Assembly: GCA_030042915.1 (NCBI GenBank)
Contig: JASHYS010000134.1
Location: 1 to 6,023 of the forward strand
Origin: Acidobacteriaceae bacterium
GTDB lineage: Bacteria > Acidobacteriota > Terriglobia > Terriglobales > Acidobacteriaceae
Reading direction: 5' to 3'
Length of the DNA: 6,023 nt
Shown: one piece after another, positions 4,818 through 6,023 of the stretch
Layout: each line of letters begins with the position of its first letter
Position numbering within the stretch: the first letter of the stretch is position 1
Position numbers and translations under genes: made by a program
The notes under the pieces: generated by a model
Database searches by the model: none
What the model was told of the DNA's origin: nothing
What the model saw: only the letters and a program-made list of their open reading frames with translations

Positions 4818-6023
4818 GAGACGAGCCCCTTGACCGGCTCAGAATCAGGCGCCCCCTGGATGGGCGGCGCTGCCGGCTCCAGCAGCGGCAAGCGCATGAG
4901 GAAGCGGGCGCCCTTGGGAGAATTGGCTTCGGCGCTGATCGAGCCGCCATGTTCCTGCACGATCTTGGCGGCGATGGAAAGGCCCAGGCCGGTCCCACGA
5001 TGCTTGGTGGAATAGTACGGCAGAAATAAGCGCTCACGAATTTCTTCGGTGAGCCCGTGGCCGGTATCGGACACGATCACTTCCATGGCGGCGCCGTCGT
5101 CGCTCACGGCCGTTTCAACGCCCAACACGCGCAACAGGCTTCCCTGCATGGCTTCAGCGGCATTGTCGATGAGATTGGCCATGGCGCGGCGAATGGCGTC
5201 GGGGTCGGCAACCACCATGGGCAGTCCGGGCTCGAGGTCGCACTGCACGGTAATGCCCTCAAGCCGGCCGGCGAAGAGCGCCAGCGCCTCATCGGCCACC
5301 CGGTTCAGATCGCATGCTCGCGGCTGTGAAACGGGAAACTCGGCCAGCGCCGAGAACTGATCGACCAGAGTGCGCAGGGTTCCGACGCAACCCAGAATCA
5401 CTTCGCTGCACTTGCGGATAATGCTCGTCGACTCCATTGGCCCGCGATCAAGATGGCGGGCGATGCGTTCGGCGGAAAGCGCAATGGGCGTGAGCGGGTT
5501 CTTGATTTCGTGCGCCACCCGCTGCGCCACTTCCTTCCAGGCCAACTGCCTTTGCGCACGCAACACTTCAGTTGTGTCTTCGACCACCAGAACGCTTCCG
5601 GCTTGCCCATTCGCCAATTCCAGACGCGCACTGGTCACGGTGAGGTGAATGCTGCGCCCTTGCGACTGGAACTCCATGGCCGTAGATGCCGCGCCCATGC
5701 GCTGTCCGCGCCGAATCACCCCGGCGAGATCGTCCGCGCACTCCGCAGGCATCACCGCGGCGACCTTCTCGCCCTTGAGGTTTGCGTCCTCGCGTAGACC
5801 GAGCAGCGCCGCGAAGGCGCGATTCGACTGCAGAACGGTCCCCGTGCCATCGAGCGTCACCACACCCGATGGAATTGTCTCGACGATCGTTTCCAGTTCC
5901 CTGCGCCGCTCCTCGATGGCCTGGTTGGCGGCGGTCAGCTGTGCCGAAGAACTCTCGGCAAGACGGCGGCTGGCTTCAAGGTCAGAGGCCATGTGATTGA
6001 AGGCGCGCACAAGGTCGCCCATT
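4814..6023 (-). CDS. ntrY: NtrY-like sensor histidine kinase (HAMP end, PAS, HisKA, HATPase), 5' end outside window
   Basis: The visible C-terminal 402 residues start inside a HAMP domain (GDLVRAFNHMASDLE), so the Met codon at 6022-6020 is almost certainly internal and the membrane and sensor part lies beyond the right edge. In visible numbering: a coiled segment at 16-43, a PAS domain at about 44-155 (ETIPSGVVTLDGTG, SNRAFAALLG), then a HisKA domain with LAWKEVAQRVAHEIKNPLTP. H171 is the expected autophosphorylation site, and this string is characteristic of NtrY. The HATPase_c domain has the N box NLIDNAAEAM (283-292), G1 DTGHG (319-323), the F box around FLPYYSTK (333-340), and G2 GTGLGLS (343-349). 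All catalytic boxes are intact, so kinase activity is expected. It should phosphorylate the regulator encoded directly downstream, with which it shares a 4-base ATGA overlap. NtrY/NtrX systems elsewhere have been tied to nitrogen, redox and envelope control; the signal here is unknown. Confidence 0.9.
   Translation of the reverse strand, partial: MGDLVRAFNHMASDLEASRRLAESSSAQLTAANQAIEERRRELETIVETIPSGVVTLDGTGTVLQSNRAFAALLGLREDANLKGEKVAAVMPAECADDLAGVIRRGQRMGAASTAMEFQSQGRSIHLTVTSARLELANGQAGSVLVVEDTTEVLRAQRQLAWKEVAQRVAHEIKNPLTPIALSAERIARHLDRGPMESTSIIRKCSEVILGCVGTLRTLVDQFSALAEFPVSQPRACDLNRVADEALALFAGRLEGITVQCDLEPGLPMVVADPDAIRRAMANLIDNAAEAMQGSLLRVLGVETAVSDDGAAMEVIVSDTGHGLTEEIRERLFLPYYSTKHRGTGLGLSIAAKIVQEHGGSISAEANSPKGARFLMRLPLLEPAAPPIQGAPDSEPVKGLVS

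Noticed and set aside
3507..5015. 502-codon open frame on the + strand, opposite the regulator and the end of the kinase gene
   Set aside because: It is antisense to two genes with complete, recognisable domains, runs across their junction and shows no motif of its own. High GC with strong codon bias commonly leaves such antisense frames open.
6020..6022. Met codon at the right edge as the true start of the kinase
   Set aside because: The following residues are the interior of a HAMP domain, where a hydrophobic residue normally precedes GDL; the membrane part must lie outside the window.

Overview
The window is a high-GC bacterial chromosome segment with five protein-coding genes packed almost end to end, in the order + / - / + / - / -. 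The protein style suggests Acidobacteriota (Terriglobia/Acidobacteriaceae-like). The clues are a secreted protein with a 'GDRVRYLSxERGxWEELP..LVDW' core, a J-domain protein with an added winged-helix-like region, and an NtrY/NtrX-like kinase-regulator pair. This assignment comes from recalled protein character, not from a search.

Layout: (1) 106-1260 (+) encodes an exported protein of unknown function. It meets the next gene tail to tail with a 7-base gap. (2) 1268-2515 (-) encodes a 12-helix major facilitator transporter with an AmpG/PAT1-like signature. (3) 2516-2649 is a divergent intergenic region. It holds several dyad symmetries and a plausible -10 box for the rightward gene, so it may be a control region for one or both flanking genes. 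(4) 2650-3453 (+) encodes a J-domain (DnaJ-like) protein with a winged-helix-like middle and a basic tail of repeated [DE]RRxGxx[DE]xR motifs. It converges on the next gene with an 8-base gap. (5) 3462-4817 (-) encodes an NtrC/NtrX-type response regulator (receiver, AAA+, Fis-type HTH). (6) 4814-6023 (-) encodes the C-terminal part of an NtrY-like histidine kinase that continues past the right edge. It overlaps the regulator by ATGA, so the two are very likely one operon, kinase first.

The kinase and regulator form a two-component system: the kinase phosphorylates itself on a His and passes the phosphate to Asp52 of the regulator. The most notable observation is that the AAA+ domain of the regulator has intact Walker A, Walker B, arginine-finger-region and WPGNVREL segments, but GVQPGG stands exactly where sigma-54 activators carry GAFTGA. 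It may therefore not act through sigma-54, as is known for alphaproteobacterial NtrX. I see no RNA genes, mobile elements, CRISPR arrays or origin. I found no clear evidence of a wholly new system; the candidates worth checking are the degenerate sigma-54 loop, the J-domain/winged-helix fusion and the dyad-rich intergenic region.
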